NCBI GenBank assembly: GCA_026002045.1
Contig: BOAV01000121.1
Coordinates: 1-6,014 of the forward strand
Origin: Spirochaetia bacterium
Lineage (GTDB): Bacteria > Spirochaetota > Spirochaetia > Treponematales > Breznakiellaceae
DNA: 6,014 nucleotides
Reading direction: 5' to 3'
Each line of letters opens with the position of its first letter. Position 1 is the first letter of the stretch. Positions 1-5,083 of this stretch are shown piece after piece. Position numbers and translations under genes: made by a program. Under the pieces are notes generated by a model. It did not search any database. It had not been told where the DNA came from and saw only the letters and a program-made list of their open reading frames with translations.

Positions 1-128
1 CGCGGGCAAGCCCGCAGTCAGGCTCGCCGCTACGCGGACTTCGCCTAACTGCGGGTTTACGCCATGCCGCTACGGTCAGGCTTCGCCTGCCCTCCGCGTC
101 ACGGCGCAAACCCGCGCCCACGTTATGC
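1..128 (+). repeat. attC site A (5' truncated by window)
   Basis: This is the right part of an attC-like palindrome ending in GTTATGC at 122-128. Its left box lies just upstream of the window. Bases 1-127 are identical to 2352-2478, the attC of the ORF-less cassette. Internal stems include GCGGGC/GCCCGC around a two-base loop near the start, and CAGGC/GCCTG around 78-90. It belongs to the attC of a cassette whose gene, if any, is outside the window. Confidence 0.85.
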
Positions 129-139
129 GCAATTTTGCC

Positions 140-179
140 TTGACATTTTTCAAATTATTGGTTAAAATAACATTAGGAG
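140..179 (+). promoter_or_regulatory. promoter and RBS of cassette 1
   Basis: TTGACA at 140-145 is followed after 17 bp by TAAAAT at 163-168. AGGAG at 175-179 sits 7 nt before the ATG at 187. The expected transcript start is near 175, so the leader would be only about a dozen nt. The promoter lies 17 bp inside the cassette from the crossover and travels with it. Confidence 0.75.
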
Positions 180-186
180 TTAAACC

Positions 187-1053
187 ATGAAAAAGCTTGC
201 TTTTTGTATATATTTCATTTTTTTAATCGTTGCTATATCTGCACAAGATCGTATCAACTTATTTAATAATGAAATCGATGTTTATAATTATAAAAATCCG
301 GGGTTTCCAAATCCTATAATGGAAAAGAGAATTTCATTAACTAATGAGAAAATGAGAATATATAATAAAAATTATAGCGAAAAACACGAAGAATATCCTA
401 TAACCTGGGAAATCATAAATAAAAATTATTTCATTACATTTAATTATACCGGTGTAAATTTTGGCAATAATGTAAGTCATGGGATTAAAAAATATTTGGT
501 GTTATCTCGTGTTGTGTTAATTGGCGATAGGCAATATTCTGACTATATCGCATTATATGACAATAATAATGAATTAGTAATGGAAGTTTCCCGGTTTGAC
601 AAACGGATGGGGGATTTTACAATAAGTGCAACCAGTGAATTAAAAGAAAATAGTATTACCTATACGGCAAGTAATTTATTCGATACTTCACATCTAACGC
701 CTTGGGTTGAAGGCGTAAATGGGAATGGTGTAGGAGAAAAAATAACACAAACTATAGGATATAACGATTCTGCAAAAACTTATTACCTAATTATTTCCAA
801 TGGTTTTGTTAACAATAATAAGCCATATTTGTATGAATATAACAATCGGGTGAAAGCTGTCAAGATTTATCCTGATGATAAAGTTAATGATTTTGTAATT
901 ATCAATATTGAAGATACCCCCAATATTCAATGTATTGAATTCATTTTTAAAGGTTATTGCCGAAAAAGTATGACAATTGAGATAATGGAGGTATATCCAG
1001 GTAGTCATTATGACGATACTTGTATTAATTATTTAGAAATTAACGGCTATTAG
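187..1053 (+). CDS. exported protein with C-terminal NADase-type glycan-binding (discoidin-like) domain
   Basis: The protein has 288 residues. An N-terminal signal peptide (two Lys, then a hydrophobic stretch to about residue 17) has a plausible signal peptidase I site after Ala19, leaving Gln20. Residues 20-140 are a region I do not recognise. From about residue 145 to 286 the sequence fits the discoidin-like domain called the NADase-type glycan-binding domain. The signs are the TPWVEGVNGNGVGE segment at 171-184, the LIISNGF strand at 201-207, YNNRVKAVKI at 218-227 and a closing VYPGSHYDDTCI at 269-280. The domain looks complete. Family members are thought to bind glycans, so a surface or periplasmic recognition role is inferred; no catalytic domain is evident. 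The ATG at 187 is fixed by the RBS and signal peptide. It is the only gene in cassette 1, and cassette 7 carries a related domain. Confidence 0.85.
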   Translation: MKKLAFCIYFIFLIVAISAQDRINLFNNEIDVYNYKNPGFPNPIMEKRISLTNEKMRIYNKNYSEKHEEYPITWEIINKNYFITFNYTGVNFGNNVSHGIKKYLVLSRVVLIGDRQYSDYIALYDNNNELVMEVSRFDKRMGDFTISATSELKENSITYTASNLFDTSHLTPWVEGVNGNGVGEKITQTIGYNDSAKTYYLIISNGFVNNNKPYLYEYNNRVKAVKIYPDDKVNDFVIINIEDTPNIQCIEFIFKGYCRKSMTIEIMEVYPGSHYDDTCINYLEINGY

Positions 1054-1072
1054 TGTAAAAAGGCAAAACTGC

Positions 1073-1239
1073 GCATAACATACGCTATACGCTGCGCCGC
1101 AGTAGCGGCTTGGCCTACGAAAAACCCCAGTCGGCCTTCGGCCTTTGTGGGGTTTTTCTCCGGCACATTTTTATGGCCCTGGAAACCTACGGTTTCCTTA
1201 TTCGGGCCATAAAAACGTCGTATAGCTTTCACGTTATGC
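1073..1239 (+). repeat. attC site B
   Basis: This 167 bp palindrome runs from GCATAAC at 1073-1079 to GTTATGC at 1233-1239. The inner arms are GCTATACG at 1084-1091 and CGTATAGC at 1219-1226. Between arms and boxes lie unpaired ATAC on the left and TTTCAC on the right. Above the stem are two hairpins, at 1119-1158 and 1173-1210 (ATGGCCC/GGGCCAT with nested GGAAACC/GGTTTCC). Related in sequence to attC D, E and F. Confidence 0.88.
1119..1158. terminator. bidirectional terminator-like hairpin in attC B
   Basis: Arms GAAAAACCCCA (1119-1129) and TGGGGTTTTTC (1148-1158) are perfect complements, with a nested GGCC-TTC-GGCC. On each strand a GC stem is followed by five T, as in a rho-independent terminator. 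It could end transcripts of the cassette 1 gene and block antisense reading. It may equally be part of the folded attC recombination structure; the two roles are not exclusive. Confidence 0.55.
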
Positions 1240-1259
1240 GCAATTTTGTCCTTAACGTA

Positions 1260-1300
1260 TTGACAATATAAATAAAATATTTTATATTAATAAAAGGAGG
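1260..1300 (+). promoter_or_regulatory. promoter and RBS of cassette 2
   Basis: TTGACA at 1260-1265 is followed after 17 bp by TATATT at 1283-1288. A strong AAAGGAGG at 1293-1300 lies 7 nt before the ATG at 1308. The predicted transcript start, around 1295, falls within the RBS region, so the leader is very short. Confidence 0.75.
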
Positions 1301-1307
1301 TGTTAAT

Positions 1308-2129
1308 ATGAAAATGAGTATGACATTATTTTTTCTAGTTTTTTTATTAATATCTTGTAAAAAAGCAGACAATACTCATAAGGGGCCTTTCGGTAATGAA
1401 AATAGTGATTTTATAGAAAATAAAATAAATAATAGTGACAATACAAATAAAATCATTGAAGTTGAATTAATGTTTGTAAATTCTCCAGAAGGTTTAAGGG
1501 TTAGAGCAGAGCCAAATATTAATAGTGAAAAAATATATTTATTGAACAATGGACAGGAAGTTTCCATTCTAGATAAGGATATAAATAATGTACAAATAGA
1601 TGGTATTAATGGCAGTTGGTATTTAATACAGACAGAAGAAATAACAGGCTGGGTATTTAGTGGATATTTATCTAATAGTATTGTAGGTAACACTAACACA
1701 ATGCCAAAATTTAATATTACAAACACAGGGATACATAGATGGGTTGCTAATGAGTTAAGGGGGAAAGAATATATTGCAATTTATAAATGCAAGGAAATAA
1801 AAACAAGCGAAAAGAGTTTTGGATATGAGGAAATAATAAAAAGACTTGCAGATAGCTATTTGTTAATTTTTGAAAGAACTGGAAATAATAGATATATTTA
1901 TGACTGGCAAGGAATGATTGATTATCTACCACGTAGCGGTGATGGCACACACGGTTCAGATCTCATTGTAAATGCAGCTTGGGAATCATCTAACTGGAAA
2001 ACATATGAGGATAACGTTGTACTTGAAGATATTTTTCAAGTACAATTTGATAGTTGGCGCACGGATAATAATGATATGATAATATATGATTATGAAATAA
2101 ATGTTATTTATGAACGAATAAAAAATTGA
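1308..2129 (+). CDS. lipoprotein with bacterial SH3 domain
   Basis: The protein has 273 residues. A short hydrophobic signal ends in the lipobox LISC, with the lipid-modified Cys at residue 17, followed by Lys-Lys and an Asn/Lys-rich linker to about residue 50. Residues 55-121 fit a bacterial SH3 (SH3b) domain: GLRVRAEPNINSEKI at 62-76, a conserved NGQEVSIL at 81-88, and GSWYLIQ through ITGWVFSGYLS at 102-122. Such domains often bind cell-wall peptides or act as targeting modules. The remaining 150 residues, rich in aromatic and acidic positions, are not recognised. Membrane anchoring in the inner or outer membrane is inferred from the lipobox; location beyond that cannot be told. The start is chosen from the strong RBS. 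A second in-frame ATG four codons later (1320) is less well placed. It is the only gene of cassette 2 and stops 15 nt before its attC. Confidence 0.85.
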   Translation: MKMSMTLFFLVFLLISCKKADNTHKGPFGNENSDFIENKINNSDNTNKIIEVELMFVNSPEGLRVRAEPNINSEKIYLLNNGQEVSILDKDINNVQIDGINGSWYLIQTEEITGWVFSGYLSNSIVGNTNTMPKFNITNTGIHRWVANELRGKEYIAIYKCKEIKTSEKSFGYEEIIKRLADSYLLIFERTGNNRYIYDWQGMIDYLPRSGDGTHGSDLIVNAAWESSNWKTYEDNVVLEDIFQVQFDSWRTDNNDMIIYDYEINVIYERIKN

Positions 2130-2144
2130 AAAGGACAAAACTGC

Positions 2145-2318
2145 GCATAACATACGGTTTGCGGTTCGGGGCTAAAGCCCCTCCGGGTTCCGTTCGCCTA
2201 GGTCAGTCGCTACGCTCCTTCCCACGGCTCACTCCACCCACATTTTGCCAGCCCTGGTCTTTGCTTCGCAAAGCCCTTATTTGGGCTGGCAAAACGTCGC
2301 AAACCTTTCACGTTAGGC
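2145..2318 (+). repeat. attC site C1
   Basis: This 174 bp palindrome runs from GCATAAC at 2145-2151 to GTTAGGC at 2312-2318. The latter is a perfect match to GTTRRRY. Inner arms are GGTTTGCG (2156-2163) and CGCAAACC (2298-2305), leaving ATAC and TTTCAC unpaired, exactly as in site B although the arm sequence differs. The apical part holds GGGGC/GCCCC around a four-base loop and a GCCAGCCC/GGGCTGGC stem enclosing CTTTGC/GCAAAG. Unlike sites B, D, E and F there is no T-flanked terminator-like hairpin. Confidence 0.85.
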
Positions 2319-2473
2319 AAAATCCGCTACGCGGCTCTTGCCTAACGTGGGCGCGGGCAAGCCCGCAGTCAGGCTCGCCGCTACGCGGACTTCGCCTAAC
2401 TGCGGGTTTACGCCATGCCGCTACGGTCAGGCTTCGCCTGCCCTCCGCGTCACGGCGCAAACCCGCGCCCACG
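2313..2473 (+). mobile_element. ORF-less gene cassette (cassette 3)
   Basis: Two attC sites are separated by only 21 nt (2319-2339), which hold a small CCGC/GCGG hairpin. Taking G^TT crossovers, this is a 161 bp cassette consisting almost wholly of its own attC. The ends agree with each other: TTAGGC at the 5' end and GCCTAAC at 2340-2346, while the neighbouring cassettes carry TTATG-type ends. There is no promoter or plausible ORF. Together with the cassette 2 attC it fills the gene-free stretch 2130-2557. It could be the remnant of a cassette that lost its gene, or a cassette with a non-coding role. Confidence 0.75.
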
Positions 2474-2479
2474 TTATGT
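2340..2479 (+). repeat. attC site C2 (attC of the ORF-less cassette)
   Basis: This palindrome of 140 bp runs from GCCTAAC (2340-2346) to GTTATGT (2473-2479). The arms GTGGGCGCGGG (2347-2357) and CCCGCGCCCAC (2462-2472) adjoin the boxes directly, so the unpaired spacer seen in the other sites is missing. Further stems inside include GCGGGC/GCCCGC at 2353-2366, CCCGCAGT/ACTGCGGG and GCGGGTTT/AAACCCGC, which compete with one another. A second GCCTAAC box lies inside at 2394-2400. Bases 2352-2478 are identical to 1-127. Confidence 0.8.
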
Positions 2480-2521
2480 GCAATTTTGGCTAAGCTGTTT
2501 TGAAATAAAATAAAAAAACAA

Positions 2522-2550
2522 TTGACAAAAAAATATAAAGGATATAAAAT
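2522..2550 (+). promoter_or_regulatory. promoter of cassette 4
   Basis: TTGACA at 2522-2527 is followed after 17 bp by TAAAAT at 2545-2550. The ATG at 2558 begins only 7 nt beyond the -10, so the expected transcript would be leaderless or nearly so. AAAGGA at 2537-2542 lies 15 nt before the ATG, inside the promoter spacer, and would not be on that transcript. Confidence 0.65.
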
Positions 2551-2557
2551 ATTTTCT

Positions 2558-3043
2558 ATGAATAATTCAATAAGAAAATGCACAATAATATTATTGGTTA
2601 TATTGTCTTTTCAAGGTTGTTTGACTGAAAAAGATATAAATATAAAAATTATTAGAGAAGAAAATAATGGTAGAATGAATATGATTCCATCGGAAATATA
2701 TATTTATCAAAATAATATTTTACTGAAAAATATAAATAATGTTAAAATATATAACATATATGATATAAATAATAAGGTATTTATAAATAAAATAAAAAAT
2801 AATGTAATAGTATTATTTGGTGGAAATATGGCGTCTCTTAAATTACCGTCAGGTGAATATAGTATAAAAATTAGTACACCAATAATTGACCAACAAGATT
2901 ATTTAGGAGAAACGGGAAATTGGGAATCGGAATTGTATAATATAAATATTAAACATGGGGAAGAAAATATTATATATATTTATCCTGGTAGTAATGAAAA
3001 AGGATATAATGGATCATGGATTATAACAAAAGATGAGAAATAA
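2558..3043 (+). CDS. small lipoprotein of unknown function
   Basis: From the ATG at 2558 the protein has 161 residues. The signal peptide has Arg6 and Lys7, then a hydrophobic core, ending in FQGC with the presumed lipid-modified Cys at residue 21. Phe at -3 is unusual for most bacteria but tolerated in spirochete lipoboxes. The mature part is rich in Ile, Asn and Lys with alternating strand-like segments. It includes LKLPSGEYSIKI at 94-105 and GYNGSWIITK at 149-158, which suggests a small all-beta, immunoglobulin-like fold; this is inference, and I do not recognise the family. The frame stays open upstream to a TTG at 2522, but that TTG is the -35 box and would spoil the signal peptide, so 2558 is preferred. 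Base composition is extremely AT-rich, more so than genes 1 and 7. It is the only gene of cassette 4. Confidence 0.75.
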   Translation: MNNSIRKCTIILLVILSFQGCLTEKDINIKIIREENNGRMNMIPSEIYIYQNNILLKNINNVKIYNIYDINNKVFINKIKNNVIVLFGGNMASLKLPSGEYSIKISTPIIDQQDYLGETGNWESELYNINIKHGEENIIYIYPGSNEKGYNGSWIITKDEK

Positions 3044-3070
3044 AATAAAAATGGGGTACGCCCAAACTGC

Positions 3071-3239
3071 ACATAACATACGCTATACGCTGCGCCGCAG
3101 TAGCGGCTTGGCCTACGAAAAAACGCAGTCGGGCTACGCCCTTTGTGCGTTTTTTCTCCGGCACATTTTTGCGGTTGCTGGAAACCTGCGGTTTCCTTTA
3201 TCGCAACCGCAAAAACGTCGTATAGCTTTCACGTTATGT
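3071..3239 (+). repeat. attC site D
   Basis: This 169 bp palindrome runs from ACATAAC (3071-3077) to GTTATGT (3233-3239). It has the same arms (GCTATACG/CGTATAGC), spacers and two-hairpin top as site B. From 3051 to the crossover at 3233 it differs from 4103-4285 (site E with its flank) at a single base: A at 3099, G at 4151. The second hairpin is TTTTTGCGGTTGC/GCAACCGCAAAAA enclosing GGAAACC/GGTTTCC. Confidence 0.88.
3117..3156. terminator. bidirectional terminator-like hairpin in attC D
   Basis: Perfect arms GAAAAAACGCA (3117-3127) and TGCGTTTTTTC (3146-3156) enclose GGGC-TAC-GCCC. Both strands end the stem with six T. Compared with site B, both arms changed together (CCCC to CGC and GGGG to GCG), so pairing was kept. 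Confidence 0.55.
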
Positions 3240-3271
3240 GCAATTTGGGCTAAGCTGGTTGGAATATAATA

Positions 3272-3312
3272 TTGACAAAAAAATATGAAGTATTATAATG
3301 TAACTATGGAGG
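3272..3312 (+). promoter_or_regulatory. promoter and RBS of cassette 5
   Basis: Both hexamers are perfect consensus: TTGACA at 3272-3277, then 16 bp, then TATAAT at 3294-3299. GGAGG at 3308-3312 is 6 nt before the ATG at 3319. The leader is predicted to be about 13 nt. The segment from the crossover to the -35 resembles that of cassette 4, including a shared CTAAGCT. Confidence 0.8.
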
Positions 3313-3318
3313 ATAATT

Positions 3319-4098
3319 ATGTTTAAAAACTTTATTATTATATTGGTATCATTAGTGATAATGAATTCTTGTGATAAAAATAATAAAATGTTAAAGGAAG
3401 ATATAAATAATAAAGATAATATTGTATATTCCTTAGTAGAAAATGATCTTTCTGAGGATGATATTAAATCATTGCTATATTCTTACGAAATAGTTGCAAA
3501 ACCGCCATATAATGCAAAATTACTTTTTCTAGAAAAAATTAAATTTGGAATTCCGGGCGGGGACAACTGGCTTGCCGAATGGAGTAGTCGGGATGGGGGA
3601 AATGGCGGTACCTTAGTATTGTATTTAATAAAAAATAATGCAATTAAGAAGCATTATTACTCAATTGGCAATTTTGATATGCAAGTTCATAGCCGTTTTG
3701 ATATTATGAAAGATATACCGGGTATACATATTAGGAACGGAACAAGTTCATTGGGGGATTTTAACGAAGATGGTATTGACGAAATATTTCAATACGGTTT
3801 TTATGGTATGGGTTTTTCCGTGAATATATGGGGCTATGATGCTGAAAAAGATGATTTGGTCACCTATTGCGATATTCCCTTTCGCATCATTGATGCCGAG
3901 AATGGTCAGGCGCCCGTTGAATTTATGACTTACAAGGGCATAGACGGGTTTAAGGTATACTATGCAGAGACCGTTGTAGCAGGCGGTCCCAATGATATAC
4001 CAGAAACACCGCTTGGCAATGATAAATGGTTTTTTTATACATGGGATGAAGGGGAAAAAAAATATATTAGAATAGAAGAAGTAAAAGATGGGGAATAA
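3319..4098 (+). CDS. lipoprotein with FG-GAP/VCBS-like calcium-binding loop
   Basis: The protein has 259 residues. A hydrophobic signal ends in MNSC, with the presumed lipidated Cys at residue 18, then an Asn/Lys/Asp-rich linker. At 147-155 the sequence DFNEDGIDE matches the D-x-N-x-D-G-x-x-D/E calcium loop of FG-GAP/VCBS beta-propeller repeats, with Asp147, Asn149, Asp151 and Glu155 as likely ligands. Only one such loop is visible, so this is not a full propeller. The rest, with many Gly and aromatic residues up to WFFYTWDE at 237-244, looks like a conserved but unnamed extracytoplasmic domain. Function is unknown; binding of a ligand or partner at the envelope is inference. Codons up to about residue 75 are very AT-rich and those after it clearly less so, hinting at mosaic origin. 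It is the only gene of cassette 5, with its own consensus promoter. Confidence 0.8.
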   Translation: MFKNFIIILVSLVIMNSCDKNNKMLKEDINNKDNIVYSLVENDLSEDDIKSLLYSYEIVAKPPYNAKLLFLEKIKFGIPGGDNWLAEWSSRDGGNGGTLVLYLIKNNAIKKHYYSIGNFDMQVHSRFDIMKDIPGIHIRNGTSSLGDFNEDGIDEIFQYGFYGMGFSVNIWGYDAEKDDLVTYCDIPFRIIDAENGQAPVEFMTYKGIDGFKVYYAETVVAGGPNDIPETPLGNDKWFFYTWDEGEKKYIRIEEVKDGE

Positions 4099-4122
4099 AA
4101 TTATGGGGTACGCCCAAACTGC

Positions 4123-4291
4123 ACATAACATACGCTATACGCTGCGCCGCGGTAGCGGCTTGGCCTACGAAAAAACGCAGTCGGGCTACGCCCTTTGTGC
4201 GTTTTTTCTCCGGCACATTTTTGCGGTTGCTGGAAACCTGCGGTTTCCTTTATCGCAACCGCAAAAACGTCGTATAGCTTTCACGTTATAT
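4123..4291 (+). repeat. attC site E
   Basis: This 169 bp palindrome runs from ACATAAC (4123-4129) to GTTATAT (4285-4291). It is nearly identical to site D up to the crossover. The last box differs (GTTATAT instead of GTTATGT) because those bases belong to cassette 6, whose own 3' box is ATATAAC. Confidence 0.88.
4169..4208. terminator. bidirectional terminator-like hairpin in attC E
   Basis: Same hairpin as in site D: GAAAAAACGCA at 4169-4179 pairs with TGCGTTTTTTC at 4198-4208. It lies about 70 nt after the stop codon of the cassette 5 gene. Confidence 0.55.
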
Positions 4292-4350
4292 GCAATGGGG
4301 GCTAAATTGATTGGTAAAAGAAATGGGATAAAAAATTTACTGGAAAATAA

Positions 4351-4392
4351 TTGACAAAATAATGAATATATGCCATAAAATGAATATGAGGA
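4351..4392 (+). promoter_or_regulatory. promoter and RBS of cassette 6
   Basis: TTGACA at 4351-4356 is followed after 17 bp by CATAAA at 4374-4379. TG at 4371-4372 in the extended -10 position may compensate for the weaker hexamer. An alternative TAAAAT at 4376-4381 gives a 19 bp spacer. GAGGA at 4388-4392 is 6 nt before the ATG at 4399. Confidence 0.6.
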
Positions 4393-4398
4393 AAATAT

Positions 4399-4749
4399 AT
4401 GGAATATAATAATGACTTTTGGGAATATTTGGAAAAAATTATACAAAATAATAAAATAATAATTGATAGACCCAAAGGAACAAGACACCCAAAATATAAT
4501 GATATGGTTTATGAAATTGATTATGGTTATATAAAAAATACAAAATCAATGGATAATGGGGGAATAGACATTTTTGTAGGTTCTGAAAATAATGAAAAGA
4601 TAGACACAATAGTTTGTACAATAGATTTAATAAAAAATGATTCAGAAATAAAAATATTAAAAGGATGCACCGAAGAAGAAAAAATAAAAATATATGATTT
4701 TTTAAATAATTCAAAATATATGAAAGCAATAATGGTAAAAAGGAAATAG
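4399..4749 (+). CDS. inorganic pyrophosphatase-like protein (small)
   Basis: The protein has 116 residues and no signal peptide or membrane segment, so it is cytoplasmic and the only such product in the window. Residues 22-62 resemble soluble family I inorganic pyrophosphatase: IDRPKGTRHP at 22-31, IDYGYI at 40-45, and DNGGIDIFVGS at 52-62 in the place of the metal-binding DGDPxDV motif. Asp52 and Asp57 are kept, but the middle Asp of the classical motif (Asp67 in E. coli) is Gly54 here. The C-terminal half, CTIDLIKNDSEIKIL at 73-87 onward, does not match the classical enzyme, which is about 175 residues. From memory, similar short proteins in Firmicutes are annotated as inorganic pyrophosphatase. 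Hydrolysis of pyrophosphate is therefore possible but not assured; it may be a divergent or inactive member. The gene is very AT-rich and alone in cassette 6. Confidence 0.65.
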   Translation: MEYNNDFWEYLEKIIQNNKIIIDRPKGTRHPKYNDMVYEIDYGYIKNTKSMDNGGIDIFVGSENNEKIDTIVCTIDLIKNDSEIKILKGCTEEEKIKIYDFLNNSKYMKAIMVKRK

Positions 4750-4812
4750 AAAAAACAATAAAAATGGAATAATATTATAAAAATATAAAAGAATGGAGTA
4801 CGCCCCCACTGC

Positions 4813-4984
4813 ATATAACATACGCTATACGCTTCGCCGCCAGTAGGCGGCTCGGCCTCCACAAAACCCCAGTCGGGCTTACGCCCTTTGTGGGGTTTTG
4901 TTCCGGCACATTTTTGCGGTTGCTGGAAACCTACGGTTTCCCTTATCGCAACCGCAAAAACGTCGTATAGCTTTCACGTTATGT
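4813..4984 (+). repeat. attC site F
   Basis: This 172 bp palindrome runs from ATATAAC (4813-4819) to GTTATGT (4978-4984). It shares the arms, the ATAC/TTTCAC spacers and the second hairpin with sites D and E. The first hairpin and the base of the top differ, with paired changes that preserve folding. Confidence 0.87.
4861..4901. terminator. bidirectional terminator-like hairpin in attC F
   Basis: Arms ACAAAACCCCA (4861-4871) and TGGGGTTTTGT (4891-4901) pair perfectly around GGGC-TTAC-GCCC. The T-run is four on each strand. Both arms differ from site D at matching positions. Confidence 0.5.
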
Positions 4985-5024
4985 GCAATTTGCCCTAAGC
5001 TTAGTTGAAAATAAATATAAAACA

Positions 5025-5075
5025 TTGACAATATAAAGAAATACATATATAATACAATTGTTATAAATTATGGAG
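5025..5075 (+). promoter_or_regulatory. promoter and RBS of cassette 7
   Basis: TTGACA at 5025-5030, then 17 bp, then TATAAT at 5048-5053: a perfect consensus promoter with optimal spacing. GGAG at 5072-5075 lies 8 nt before the ATG at 5084. The leader is longer than in the other cassettes, about 24 nt. Confidence 0.78.
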
Positions 5076-5083
5076 AATTGAAA

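Noticed and set aside
1050..1232. Minus-strand frame of 60 codons within attC B, and similar minus-strand frames at 2308-2583 and 4186-4488
   Set aside because: These are reverse readings of attC sequence and flanking gene ends, with no promoter, RBS or recognisable protein.
1376..1726. Minus-strand frame of 116 codons opposite the SH3 lipoprotein gene, and other minus-strand frames opposite genes 1, 5 and 6
   Set aside because: Hydrophobic Phe/Leu/Ile-rich translations are the usual shadow of Lys/Asn-rich AT-rich genes; no start signals support them.
2145..2479. Insertion sequence or transposon remnant in the gene-free stretch
   Set aside because: No transposase fragment or target-site duplication is seen. 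The boxes and crossover points account for the stretch as two adjacent attC sites.
1..2490. CRISPR array
   Set aside because: The repeats are 140-174 bp, palindromic and separated by whole genes; there are no short direct repeats with uniform spacers and no cas genes.
2126..2503. Open frame of 125 codons across attC C1 and C2
   Set aside because: It covers two structured recombination sites with Arg/Pro/Ser/Leu-rich residues typical of translated GC-rich palindromes, has no promoter or RBS, and crosses a cassette boundary.
3033..3269. Open frame of 78 codons starting inside the end of the cassette 4 gene and crossing attC D; a near-copy of 88 codons at 4088-4354 crosses attC E
   Set aside because: Both frames are translations of the attC palindrome and resemble each other only because the repeats do. 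They have no RBS of their own and overlap the preceding stop region.
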